64,000 nucleotides of DNA from Elephas maximus indicus. Its lineage: Eukaryota > Chordata > Mammalia > Proboscidea > Elephantidae. Location of the stretch: positions 203,323,293-203,387,292 of the forward strand of contig NC_064819.1 in assembly GCF_024166365.1 (NCBI RefSeq). Direction: 5' to 3'. The notes under the pieces were generated by a model. That model was not told the origin of the DNA, did no database searches, and worked only from the letters and a program-made list of their open reading frames with translations. A program made the translations under genes and the position numbers. Positions 11,966 through 21,800 of this stretch are shown here, in pieces. The first letter of the stretch is position 1. Every line of letters starts with the position of its first letter.

Positions 11966-12280
11966 GGGATCTGTCTCCTTAGGTGAACAAACAAACAAAA
12001 AAGAACAGAAGGAGTTAATTCAGAGGGAAAGAAAATATTTGGAAATTTTTTCTTAACAGGTGGTGTTTTCTAGGCTCAAGTCTGATTTAATTTTCTGTTC
12101 ACTCCACGATGGCATGTAGTGGATTCTCGTGCCTAGGTGCTAGTCTGGAAATCAAACCACTGGTCTTCAAAAAGTAAAATATTTGTACCTCTTTGGTATA
12201 TGGACGTGTGTGCGCCCTCAACTCGCACAATCAAAGACAGATTTCGCCCTTGTGGAGCACTTCCCCGGCCCCAAGAAAAA
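11966..12280. other. Intergenic sequence, nothing recognised
   Basis: AT-rich sequence between the MER5A-like element and the nested SINE cluster. No gene or repeat could be named. Confidence 0.4.
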
Positions 12281-12655
12281 TGTTGCTGGTGGGGTCAATT
12301 CTGACTCAAGGCTACCCCATGTGTTACAGAGCAGAACTGCTTCATAGGATTTTCTAGGCTGTAAAAAAAAAAAAAAAAAAAAAAATTTTTTTTTTTTTTT
12401 AATCTTTCAGGCGGTGCAGTGGTCAGCAGTTGGAATCCCCCAGCTGCTCCTTGGAAACCCTATGGGGCAGTTCTATTCTGTCCCATAGTGTCGCTACGAG
12501 TTGGAGTCGACAGCAACGAGTTTGTTTTTGCTTTTTGGGATCATTCAGGAAGGAGTTCGCCAGGCCTTTCCTCTGCGGAGCCAAAGAGATTGGTGCCAGT
12601 CGCCAACCTTTAGGTTGACAGCCTACTGCAAATCGTTTGCGCCACCCAGGAACCT
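12281..12655 (-). mobile_element. AfroSINE (minus) split by a poly(A)-poly(T) block and a second SINE
   Basis: The tail part lies at 12281-12362 and the head part at 12549-12655. Between them are a 23-A plus 15-T block (12363-12400) and a plus-strand short AfroSINE (12411-12539). The two outer pieces read through the gap as one SINE (..ggctgtaatctttcaggaag..). Confidence 0.85.
12411..12539 (+). mobile_element. Nested short-form AfroSINE
   Basis: A plus-strand copy, truncated at the 5' end (starts gcggtgcagtgg), with the middle block absent and a T-rich tail. A near-exact repeat of the host SINE (atctttcag at 12402 and atcattcag at 12540) bounds it. Confidence 0.85.
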
Positions 12656-12670
12656 ATTGTGACCTCTACC

Positions 12671-12756
12671 AAAAAAAAAAAAAACCAAAAACGTTGCACT
12701 CAAGTGGATTCCGACTCTAAAAAAAAAAATTTTTTTTTTTTTTTGACTCTAAAGGG
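12671..12756 (-). mobile_element. AfroSINE tail stub with A/T insertion
   Basis: Poly(A)-rich start, then 'gttgcactcaagtggattccgactct', the 3' tail of a minus-strand AfroSINE. It is followed by a run of A then T and a repeat of gactctaaa (12713-12721 and 12745-12753). Confidence 0.65.
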
Positions 12757-12879
12757 GTGGGAAATCTCAGTTCCAGGACTCACGCCCCTGTCATTTTCCT
12801 GATGCGCAGAAGGTTCCCTCGGTCTAAACCGAGGCCAAATAAGATTTCCCCAGCACTCCAGTAGGGGCAGGTTGATTTG

Positions 12880-13430
12880 CCCTGGGGTGGGCCCCGAGAG
12901 TGATTCTGGGGCTGTCGGCCTGGGGTTGTGGCGGGGATCGCCCGGGGCGATGGTGAGCGCGGGGAAGCGGAAAGGTGGAGTAGAAAACCGCTCCTCCGAG
13001 GTTTTTCTGCCCTGGAACATATTACGGAAGTAGGTAGGAGGAGAAGGAAGGAGTCTCAGAGTTCCGAATTCTAGCAGACAAACGGCCTCCCCCGTCCGCA
13101 TCCTCCTTCGGCGTCTCCTCCGAGGCAGCCGGGTGCGTGCGCCGTTGCCGGCGAGCTCTGCGCAGACGCGCTGCCGCATGCCGGTTTGGGGGTTACGACC
13201 CCACATGGCCTTGGAAGGAAGGCGCGGGCGGGACACACTTGGCCCGCGGAACATCTTTTCTCAGTTTTGCATCCTTCACTCCAAATGCTGGCTTTGCTCT
13301 TCGAAACTCACGGATGCCAGCGGCATTCTTGAGAGCCTGTCTGGCTTCTTCCAGGCGTCTGGGCTCGCCGCGCCTTTGATCTTCAGATCTGGGTCGGCTC
13401 CGCTGGTCCACTCTCCCCTCTTTTCAAGGA
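12880..13430. promoter_or_regulatory. Orphan CpG-rich block
   Basis: A GC-rich, CpG-dense segment about 4.5 kb downstream of TCF21, densest at 12890-12980 and 13080-13260, in an otherwise AT-rich, repeat-rich setting. Long open frames here (184 codons minus, 101 codons plus) are explained by composition and show no domain. It could be a promoter of a noncoding RNA or an enhancer with CpG-island character. Confidence 0.4.
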
Positions 13431-13460
13431 AGGATTAACCACCCCAAGGACTGGGCTTAA

Positions 13461-13618
13461 GATTCCCTCTGGTGGTGTAATGGTTAAGTGTTGTGACTAC
13501 TAATGAAAAGGTTGGCAGTTCGAATCCACCAGGAGCTCCTTGGAAACTCTGTGGGGGCAGTTCTAGTCTGTCCTACAGGGTCACTATGAGTCCGAATGGA
13601 TTTGATGGCAATGGATTC
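13461..13618 (+). mobile_element. Short-form AfroSINE
   Basis: Head 'ccctctggtggtgtaatggtt', then a direct join of the tRNA part to 'gctccttggaaact' without the middle block, then 'gggtcactatgagtccg' and 'gatggcaatgg' tail. Confidence 0.9.
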
Positions 13619-13751
13619 CCCACCCCACCCCCGCCCCAGGACAAAGAGAGGAGACAGAATGTGGGAAAAGGCAGAGAGCAATCCTTTTGAATGCTCCCAA
13701 GGTACAAGACCAGAGACCACCAGCGCATGATCCTAAGTACCCGGTATAGTG

Positions 13752-13800
13752 GCTAACATGGGGTCACCATGAGTGGGAGTAAACTGTATGGCAACTGGTA
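13752..13800 (+). mobile_element. AfroSINE tail fragment
   Basis: About 50 bp matching only the 3' part (catggggtcaccatgagt .. atggcaactgg). Confidence 0.7.
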
Positions 13801-14334
13801 TACTGGGAATGGCTGACTCCTCAATAAATGTTGAGTCATGAATGAATCATTAACTCCGAAGCTATGGAGAAGAAAATAGGTAACACAGAGTGCAGTTGGG
13901 GCAAAGAAATTTACAGTGGAGCTGCTGCTATGGTTAAATTGAACGTTAACATATTATGTTGAAGTCTAGATGCATATTTGAGAAAAGAAGAATAAAGCAA
14001 GCAGACCTGATGGGAGTGGATGGGATCAGCTGGGGGTGGGAGGTTTGAACTTCCTCCTCCACCGCTCAGATGAAATACGCTCTTTCTCCTAACAGTAGAA
14101 GATGACATTTTAAGTTTTGAATTAATTATAATGAGTTATAATAACTCATTATAATCATAATGATTCATTTGAATTATAATGATTCTCTTAGGCTGGAATA
14201 ATTAGTTTAAAAATACTTCGAATAATGGGAATAATTTGCAATACTTTATAAGGATAAAATGTTAACATGACCATATTTTAAAATCAATCCAGTTGATGAC
14301 AAGCAAGTAATTTCTTGCCTTTTACAGATGTAGG
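13801..14334. other. Intergenic AT-rich sequence
   Basis: No gene seen. At 14115-14185 a locally repeated 'ttataatgattcat'-type motif gives an AT-rich imperfect palindrome around 'ataactcattataatcataatgattcat'-like sequence. Confidence 0.4.
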
Positions 14335-14500
14335 TTAGATCCTGGAATAGTGGAAAGAGCTTTGGACTGAACCCTTGGACAAGATAATTGACCTTTCAGG
14401 ATTTGGGTTCCTCCATCTGTAAAACAAATAAAATAATGACTGCTTTGGTAAGATAACGTATGTGGACAATGCTAGGCACTAATTAATGTTCTTTTCTCAT
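14335..14500 (+). repeat. MIR-like ancient SINE
   Basis: Shows the MIR order: 'tggaaagagctttggact', then a 'cctccatctgtaaaac' block, then 'aataatgactgctttgg'. Strongly diverged. Confidence 0.6.
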
Positions 14501-14591
14501 TTTCTTCTGGTCATTAAGTTATTAGCTCAAGTACCTGAAAGCATTATATGTATTTTCCCTATGTAGTTAGCTAATGAATAGCAACCAGTCG

Positions 14592-14800
14592 GTGTTCCTG
14601 GGTGGCGCAAATGGTTAAGTGCTGAAAGTTTAGTGGTTTGAACTCACCGAGAGGTACCTCGGAAGAATGGACTAGCGATTTGCTTCTGAAAGTTCACAGC
14701 CATGAAAACTCTGTGGCGCACAGTTCTACAGTGAAACACATGGGGTCACCACGAGTCAGAATCCATTCAATGGCAACTGGTGGAGATGTGACCAATAACA
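14592..14800 (+). mobile_element. Long-form AfroSINE
   Basis: Head 'gttcctgggtggcgcaaatgg', long-form middle ('gcgatttgcttctgaaagttc'), then 'catggggtcaccacgagtcag' and an AACAACAA tail. Confidence 0.9.
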
Positions 14801-14802
14801 AC

Positions 14803-14975
14803 AAAAAAAACAAAACGCAAGCCCATTGCCGATTCTAACGTATAGCAACCCTACAGCGACCCTATAGGGCAGAGTAGAAATGTCCCATAGGGTTTCCAAG
14901 GAACAGCTTGTGGATTTGAACTGCTGACCTTTTAGTTACAGCCAAACTCTTAACCACTGTGCCACCAGGGCTCCC
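14803..14975 (-). mobile_element. Short-form AfroSINE, minus
   Basis: Tail-first order on the plus strand: 'cccattgccgattcta', 'ggcagagtagaa', 'catagggtttccaaggaac', then head ending 'gccaccagggctccc'. The middle block is missing. Confidence 0.92.
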
Positions 14976-14987
14976 ACTGGGGAGTAA

Positions 14988-15160
14988 AACCAAAAAAAAA
15001 AAAAAAAAAAGTTTCCCTTGAGTCGATTCCAACTCACAGCGACCGTATAGGACAGAGTAGAACTGCCCCATAGGGTTTCCAAGGAGCACCTGGTGGATTT
15101 GAACTGCTGACCTTTTTGGTTAGCAGCCGTAGCTCTTAACTGCTAGACCACCAGGGTTTC
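14988..15160 (-). mobile_element. Short-form AfroSINE, minus, in tandem
   Basis: Second minus-strand copy directly after the first, with an A-rich tail (14986-15010). The flanks match at ccactggggagtaa (14974) and ccattggggaattaa (15161), a diverged target duplication showing it inserted next to the older copy. Confidence 0.92.
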
Positions 15161-15327
15161 CCATTGGGGAATTAATCACCTCTAAACTATTCTACTTGGT
15201 TCTTAGGATCATTCACTAGTGAACCTCATCCAGAACTATTTTTCTTCTTTTACACTTTTTTGTAAATATCACCATTTGTTGTTGTTGTGTAACCTTCTAA
15301 TCTCTTATTTCCAGGCACCTATCTCCC

Positions 15328-15493
15328 TAGTGACAAAGCGGTTAAGAGCTCAGCGGCTAACCAAAAAGTTCGGCATTTCAAATCCACCAGCCACTCCTTG
15401 AAGCCCTATGGGGCAGCTCTACTCTGTCCTATAAAAATAGGGTCACTATAATTGGAACAGACTCAAAGGCAATGGGGTTGGTTTTGGGGTTTT
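15328..15493 (+). mobile_element. Short-form AfroSINE with 8-bp duplication
   Basis: Plus-strand copy with tail 'caatggggttggttttgg'. An exact tatctccc lies at 15320-15327 and 15494-15501. Confidence 0.88.
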
Positions 15494-15977
15494 TATCTCC
15501 CACTCAGTAGATTCTTTCTCTGTCATTTCTTTTTCTTTAACAAGCATACTTTCTCTTGTTAAGAGAAAGGAATAAAAGAGATCTACATCTTTAAACTCAG
15601 GATAATTTTTCAATCCTGTGAGGGTCATCTGGTCATAAGGAACAAAAATCCATTCAAACAGTCTCGAATAAAAAAGAGAACAAGTTATCATAAAGATAGC
15701 TCAAGAAATCTGGCTGCCATCTGTAGGCAGGAAAGAAACAGTAGCCAAGAATTAGGAAAAATCTACTGGGAAAGTGAAAAGCCAGGATCTGTGGGCCCCA
15801 TCTCTGCTTCTCCTTGCCAGTCTTCTGCATCTTCACCTCTGCAACTGGAAATTCAGTGCTGGCTCACTTTCTAGTTCTCTTGAATTTTCTATTTCATATG
15901 AGTTAGTTTGTTGTTGTTGACTCCAGCCCCAATTCTACAAGAACATTCAACTGTAGACTGCACTATCCAAATTTCAG
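15494..15977. other. Intergenic sequence, nothing recognised
   Basis: Mixed sequence between a SINE and an RTE LINE. No gene or repeat signature recognised. Confidence 0.4.
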
Positions 15978-17595
15978 TCTTGTTAGGTGCCATCTTGTCA
16001 GTTCAACTCGTAAAGACCCCTATGTACAACAAAAAGAAACACTGCCCAGTCCTGTGCCATCCTCAAAATCATTGTTATGCTTGAGCCCATTGTTGCAGCC
16101 AATCCGTCTCATCAAGGGTCTTCCTCTTTTTCTCTGACCCTCTGCTTTACCAAGCACGATGTCCTTCTCGAGGGACTGGTCCCTCCTGATAACATGACCA
16201 AAGTACACGAGACAACGTCTCTCCATCCTTGCTTCCAAGGAGCACTCCAGCAGTATTTCTTCCAAGAAAGACTTGTTTGTTCTTTTGGCAGTCCATGGTA
16301 TATTCAGTATTCTTCGCCAACACTGTAATTCAAATACATCAGTTCTTCTTCGATCTTCCTTATTCATTGTCTGGCTTTCACATTATATGAGGTGATTGAA
16401 AATATCGTGGTTTGGGTCAGGTGCACCCTAGTCCTTAAAGTGACATCTTTGCTTTTCAATACTTTAAAGAGGTCTTGTGCAGCAGATTTGCCCAATGCAA
16501 TATGTCCTTTGACTTCCTGACTGCTGTTTCCATGGGTGTTGCTTAAGGATCCAACTAAAATGAAACCCTTGACAACTTCAATCTTTTCTCCATTTATCAT
16601 GATTGTTATTGGTCCAATTGTGAGGATTTTTGTTTTCTTTATGTTGAGGTGTAATTCATACTGAAGACTGTAATTTTTGATCTTCATCAGTAAATGCTTT
16701 AAGTACTCTTGCTTTCAGCAAGCAAGGTTGTGTTATCTGCCTAATGCAGGTTGTTAATGAGTTCTCCACCAATCCTGATGCCTTGCTCTTCTTCATCTTG
16801 CCCAGCTTCTTGGATTATTTGTACAGCATATGGTTTGAATAAGTACGCGAAAAGATACAACCCTAACGCACGCTTTTCTGGATTGTAAACCACGCAATAT
16901 CCCCTTGCTCTGTTCAATCGACTGCCTCTTGGTTTACGTACGGGTTTCACACAAGCACAGTTAAGTGTTCTGGCATTCCCATTCTTCGCAATGTTGTCCA
17001 TAATTTGTTATGATCCATGCAGTTGAATGCCTTTGCACGGTCAATAAAACACAGGTAAACATCCTTCTGGTATTCTCTGCTTGAAGCCAAGATCCAACTG
17101 ACAGCAATGAATTTCTGGTAGTTTCCTGTCGTTGTACTGCGGCAACTGCTTTTGAATGATCTTCAGCAAAATCTTACCTGTGTGTGATATTAAAAATATT
17201 ATTTGATAATTTCCACATTAGTTTGGATGACCTTTCTTTGGAATGGGCACAAATATGGATCTCTTCCAGTCAGTTGACCAGGTAACTGTCTTCCAAATTA
17301 CTTGGTGCTTCTAGCTTTGCATCCATTCATTGAAACATCTCAATTGGTATTCCAGCAATTCCTGAAGCCTTATTTTTTGCCAGTGCATTCAGTGTAGCTT
17401 GGACTTCTTCCTTCAGTATCATTGGTTCTTGATCATATGCTACCCCCTGAAGTGGTTGGATATCAATCAATTATTTTTGGTTCAGTGACTGTGTATTCAT
17501 TCCTTCCATCCTTTTGTGAGGCTTCCTGTATCTTTCAATATTTTGCCCAATAGAATCCTTCCAACCTGTGGAGCTGATCTTCTGGCACTATATTA
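15978..17595 (-). mobile_element. RTE LINE, 5'-truncated, broken ORF
   Basis: 1.6 kb in reverse orientation. The 3' tail (ttgttaggtgccatcttgtc) is at 15978. Going right it covers the C-terminal ORF segment (broken frame 16020-16367), the part after the reverse transcriptase (16364-16687) and the reverse transcriptase region itself up to about 17595. Frameshifts and stops split it, so it is not functional. Confidence 0.9.
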
Positions 17596-17599
17596 AACA

Positions 17600-17725
17600 A
17601 TTATCCACTGCTATTCATAAGGTTTTCACTGGCCAATTTTTTTTTTTAGAAGTAGATTGACAGGACTTTCTTTCTAGTCTGCCTTAGTCTGGAAGCCCCA
17701 CTGAAACCTTTCTGCCATGCCATCC
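17600..17725 (-). mobile_element. SINE-like fragment
   Basis: Contains 'ggttttcactggccaat', 'agaagtagattgacaggac' and 'ctgccttagtctggaagcccc', which resembles an older AfroSINE-related variant. The family is uncertain. Confidence 0.4.
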
Positions 17726-17799
17726 TCACAGACAAGTGGTGGATTTAAGAAATTGCAGCATAGATTCAGCTTTCTTAATTTTCTTCACGCATTTTCATT

Positions 17800-17965
17800 T
17801 CATCAAGCACATTCATTTACATTATCACATTTCGTCTTTAAGACAACCTTGACCAGGAGGTATTATTATCATCTCTACTTTTCATATAGAGTAACTGAGA
17901 CTTAGAGAAGGGAAGTAAATCACCAAACGCTTCATAGTGAATAAGAGGCAGAATGCTGAGTATAG
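17800..17965 (+). repeat. MIR-like ancient SINE
   Basis: 'ggtattattatcatctctacttttcatatagagtaactgagacttagagaag' type order (read in parts) is the MIR core: tattattatc, gtaactgagactta, gaagggaagtaa. Confidence 0.7.
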
Positions 17966-18189
17966 AATCATCACATTTTATTAAATCTGAAATGGGCTCC
18001 TACCTTGAACATAGGAAGATCCCCAAAATAAAAGAAATTAAGGAAGTTCATGGCCAAAGTAAGACATACCTTTATTTTAGGATTAAATCCTAGCATTATG
18101 TAATAACCCCAAGAAAGAAAGAAATCCTGTTAATGAAAGCATGACATGATGTTTTCTTATCACATACAAACTTTATTCTTATTTGAATA

Positions 18190-18306
18190 AGTCAACTCCA
18201 TTGAGTCAACTCCAACTTCTCATTTGTGTCAGAGTAGAACTGTGCTCCATAGTGTTTTCAGTGGCTGACTTTTCAGAAGTTGATTGCCAGGCCTTTCTTT
18301 TTTCCA
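18190..18306 (-). mobile_element. AfroSINE fragment, minus
   Basis: Tail and body only ('cagagtagaactgtgctcc', 'gattgccaggcctttctt'). It stops at the junction with an old L1 at about 18307. Confidence 0.75.
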
Positions 18307-18329
18307 AACCACACATCCAACAAAGGACT

Positions 18330-18542
18330 GTTATCATTGTGTTGTTTGGAGCCACTGAGCAAATTCTGACTCATAACGACTCCATGTGACAGAGTAGAAC
18401 TGCCCCATAGCATTTTCTAGGCAGTAATCTTTATGGAAGCAGATTGCCAGGCCTTTCTTCTGTGGAGCTACTGGGTAGTTTTGAACCACCAACCTTTTAG
18501 TTACCAGTCAAGCGCTTAACCACTGGCATACCAGGGTTCCTT
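18330..18542 (-). mobile_element. Long-form AfroSINE in old L1
   Basis: Minus-strand copy with an exact 11-bp duplication of L1 sequence, aacaaaggact, at 18319-18329 and 18543-18553. Confidence 0.92.
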
Positions 18543-18891
18543 AACAAAGGACTAGTATCTAGAGTATATAAAGAACTCTCATAACTCAACAGTAAACAAG
18601 AAAACAATTCAATTATGCCATGTACAAGACATAAAGAGACATTGCATTGAAGAAGATATGCGGATGGCACATAAGCACAAGAACAGGTATTCAATATTAT
18701 TAGTCAATAAATAGAAAAATACAAATTAAAACCACAATAAGATGTCACTACATACTTCCCAGAATAGCTAAAATAAAAAATAGTGACAACATTAAGTGCT
18801 GGTGAGGACACAGAGAAACTGGATCACTCATATGTATTGCTGGTGGGAACGTAAAATTGTACAGCTACTCTGGAAAACAGTTTGATAGCTT

Positions 18892-21800
18892 TCTATTTTT
18901 TCATATGATAATTTTTTAATTGTTCTTTAAGTGAAAGTTTACAAATCAAGTCAGTTTCTCATACAAAAATTTATATACACCTTGCTATGTACTCCTAGTT
19001 GCTCTCGCCCTAAGGAAACAGACACTCCTCTCCACCCTGTATTCCCCATGTCCGTTCAGCCAGCTTCTGTCCCCCTCTGCCTTCTCATCTCACCTTCAGA
19101 CAGGAGCTTCCCACATATGCTCATGTGTCTACTTGAGCCAAGAAACTCACTCCTCACTAGCATCATTTTCTATCGTATAGTCTAGTCCAATCTCTGTCTG
19201 AAGAGTTGGGTGTGGAAATGGTTCCAGTCTTGGGCTAGCAGAAGGTCTGGGAACTATGACCACTAGGGTCCTTCTAGTCTCAGTCAGACCATTAAGTCTG
19301 GTCTTTTTATGAGAATTTGAGGTCTACATTGCGCTGCTCTCCTGCTCCATCTGGGATTCTCTAGTTCTTCTGGTCTCAGGCTGATGTAGGCTCTGATTTA
19401 TGTGGCTCTTTCTGTCTCTTGGGCTCATAATTACCTCGTGTCTTTGATGTTCTTCACTCTCTTTTGCTCCAGGTGGGTTGAGACCAATTGATGCCATCCT
19501 AGATGGCTGCTTGCTAGCGTTTAAGACCGCAGATGCTACCCACCAAAGTGGGATGCAGAATGTTTTCTTAATAAATTTTATTATGCCAGTTGACTTAGAT
19601 GTCCCCAGAAACCATGGTCCCCAGATCCCCACCCCTGCTACTCTGGCCTTCGAAGTGTTCAGTTTATTCAGGAAACATCTTTGCTTTTGGTTTAATCCAG
19701 TTGTGCTTACCTCTCCTGTATTGTGTGTTGTCTTTCCCTTCACCTAAAATAGTTCTTGTCTAATAATTAGTGAATGCCCCTCTCCCTTCCTCCCTCCCCA
19801 CCCTTGTAACCATCAAAGAATATTTTCTTCTCTGTTTAAACTGTTTCTTGAATTGTTATAATAGTGGTCTCATACAATATTTGTCCTTTTGCAACTAATT
19901 TCACTCAGCCTAATGCCTTCCAGATTCTTCCATGTTATGAAACGTTTCACAGATTCATCATTTTTTTTTAATCGATGTGTAGTATTCCATCGTGTGAATA
20001 TACTATAATTTATTTATCCGTTCATCCATTGATGGGCATCTTGGTTGGCTTCAATCTTTTGCCATTGTAAACAGTGCTGCAATAAACATGGGTATGCAAT
20101 ATATGTTCGTGTAAAGGCTCTTATTTCTTTAGGATATATCCCATGGAGGGTAGTTCTATTTTTAGCTTTTTAAGGAAGTGCCTAATCAATTTCCAAAGTG
20201 GTTGTACCGCTTTACATTCCCACCATCAGTGTCTAAGTGTTCCATCTCTCCACAATCTCTCCAACATTTATTCTTTTGTGTTTTTTGGATTAATGTCAGC
20301 CTCATTGGAGTGAGATGGAATCTCATAATAGTTTTGATTTGTATTTCGCTAATGGCTAATGATAGTGAGGATTTCCTCATGTATCTGTTAGCTACCTGAA
20401 TGCCTTCTTTAGTGAAATGCCTGTTCATATCCTTTGCCCATTTTTTAATTGGGTTATTTGTCTTTTTGCTGTTGCATTTTTACAGTATCATGTAGATTTT
20501 AGAGATCAGACTCTGATTGGAAATGTCATAGCTAAAAACTTTTCCCCAGCCTGTAGGTAATCTTTTCACTCTTTTGGTGAAATCTTCGGAAGAACATAGT
20601 TGTTCGGTTTTTAGGATCACCCAGTTACCTAGTTTCTTTTCTGGTGTTTGTGTGTTGTTAGTTATGTTTTTTATACTGTTTATGCCAGGTATTAGGGCTC
20701 CTAGTGTTGTCCCTATTTTTTATTCTATGGTCTTTTTTTTTTTTTTTTTTGAACTTTAGATGAAGGTTTACAGAACAAACTAGTTTCTCATCAAACAGTA
20801 TGCACATTGTTGTTTGTCACTGGTTAACAACCCCACAACATGTCAACACTCTCCCTTCTCAATCCTGGGTTCCCTATTACCAGCTTTCCTGTCCCCTCCT
20901 GCCTTCCAGTCCTTGTCCCAGGGCTGGTACCCACCCTTTAGTCTTGTTTTGTTCCATTGGGCTGTTCAATCTTTGGCTGAAGTGTGAACCTCAGGAGTGA
21001 CCTCATTTCCGAGCTGAAAGGTTGTCCCGGAGCCATACTGTCAGGGTTTCTCCAGTCTCTGTCAGGCCAACAAGTCTGGTCTTGCTTTCTGAGTTAGAAT
21101 TTTGTTCTACATTTTTCTCCAGCTCTGTCTAGGACCCTCTATTGTGATCCCTGTCAGAACAGTCAGTGGTGGTAGTCAGGCACCATTTAGTTGTACTGGA
21201 CTCAGTCTGGTGGAGGCCGTGGTAGATGTGGTCCATTAGTCCTTTGGACTAGTATTTCCCTTGCATCTTCAGTTTTCTTCATTCTTCCTTGCTACCGAAG
21301 GGGTGAGACCAGTGGAGTATCCTAGATGGCCGCTCACAGGCTTTTAAGACCCCAGGAGCTACTCACCAAAGTAGAATGTAAAACATTTTCTTTATAAACT
21401 CTGTTATGCCAATTGAGCTAGATGCTCCCCGAGACCAACTTCTGTGGTCATTACTGTGTTAGATTTTATATTTAGGTCTTTGACCCATTTTGAGTTAGTT
21501 TTTGTGCATGGTGAAAGGTATTTTTTTTGCAGGTGGATATCTTGTTATGCCAGCACCATTTGTTAAAGAGACTGTCTTTTCCCCATTTAACTGACTTTGG
21601 GCCTTTGTCAAATATCAGCTGCTCAAATGTGGATGGATTTGTGTCTGGGTTCTCAATTCTGTTCCATTGGTCTATGTATCTCTTGTTGTATCAGTACCAG
21701 GCTGTCTTGACTACTGTGGCAGTATAATAGGTTCTAAAATCAGGTAATGTGAGGCCTCCCACTTTGTTCTCCTTTTTAAGTATTTCTTTACTTATCTGGG

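Noticed and set aside
12700-13254. 184-codon minus-strand frame
   Set aside because: Runs through a SINE stub and an A/T block into a CpG island; composition artefact.
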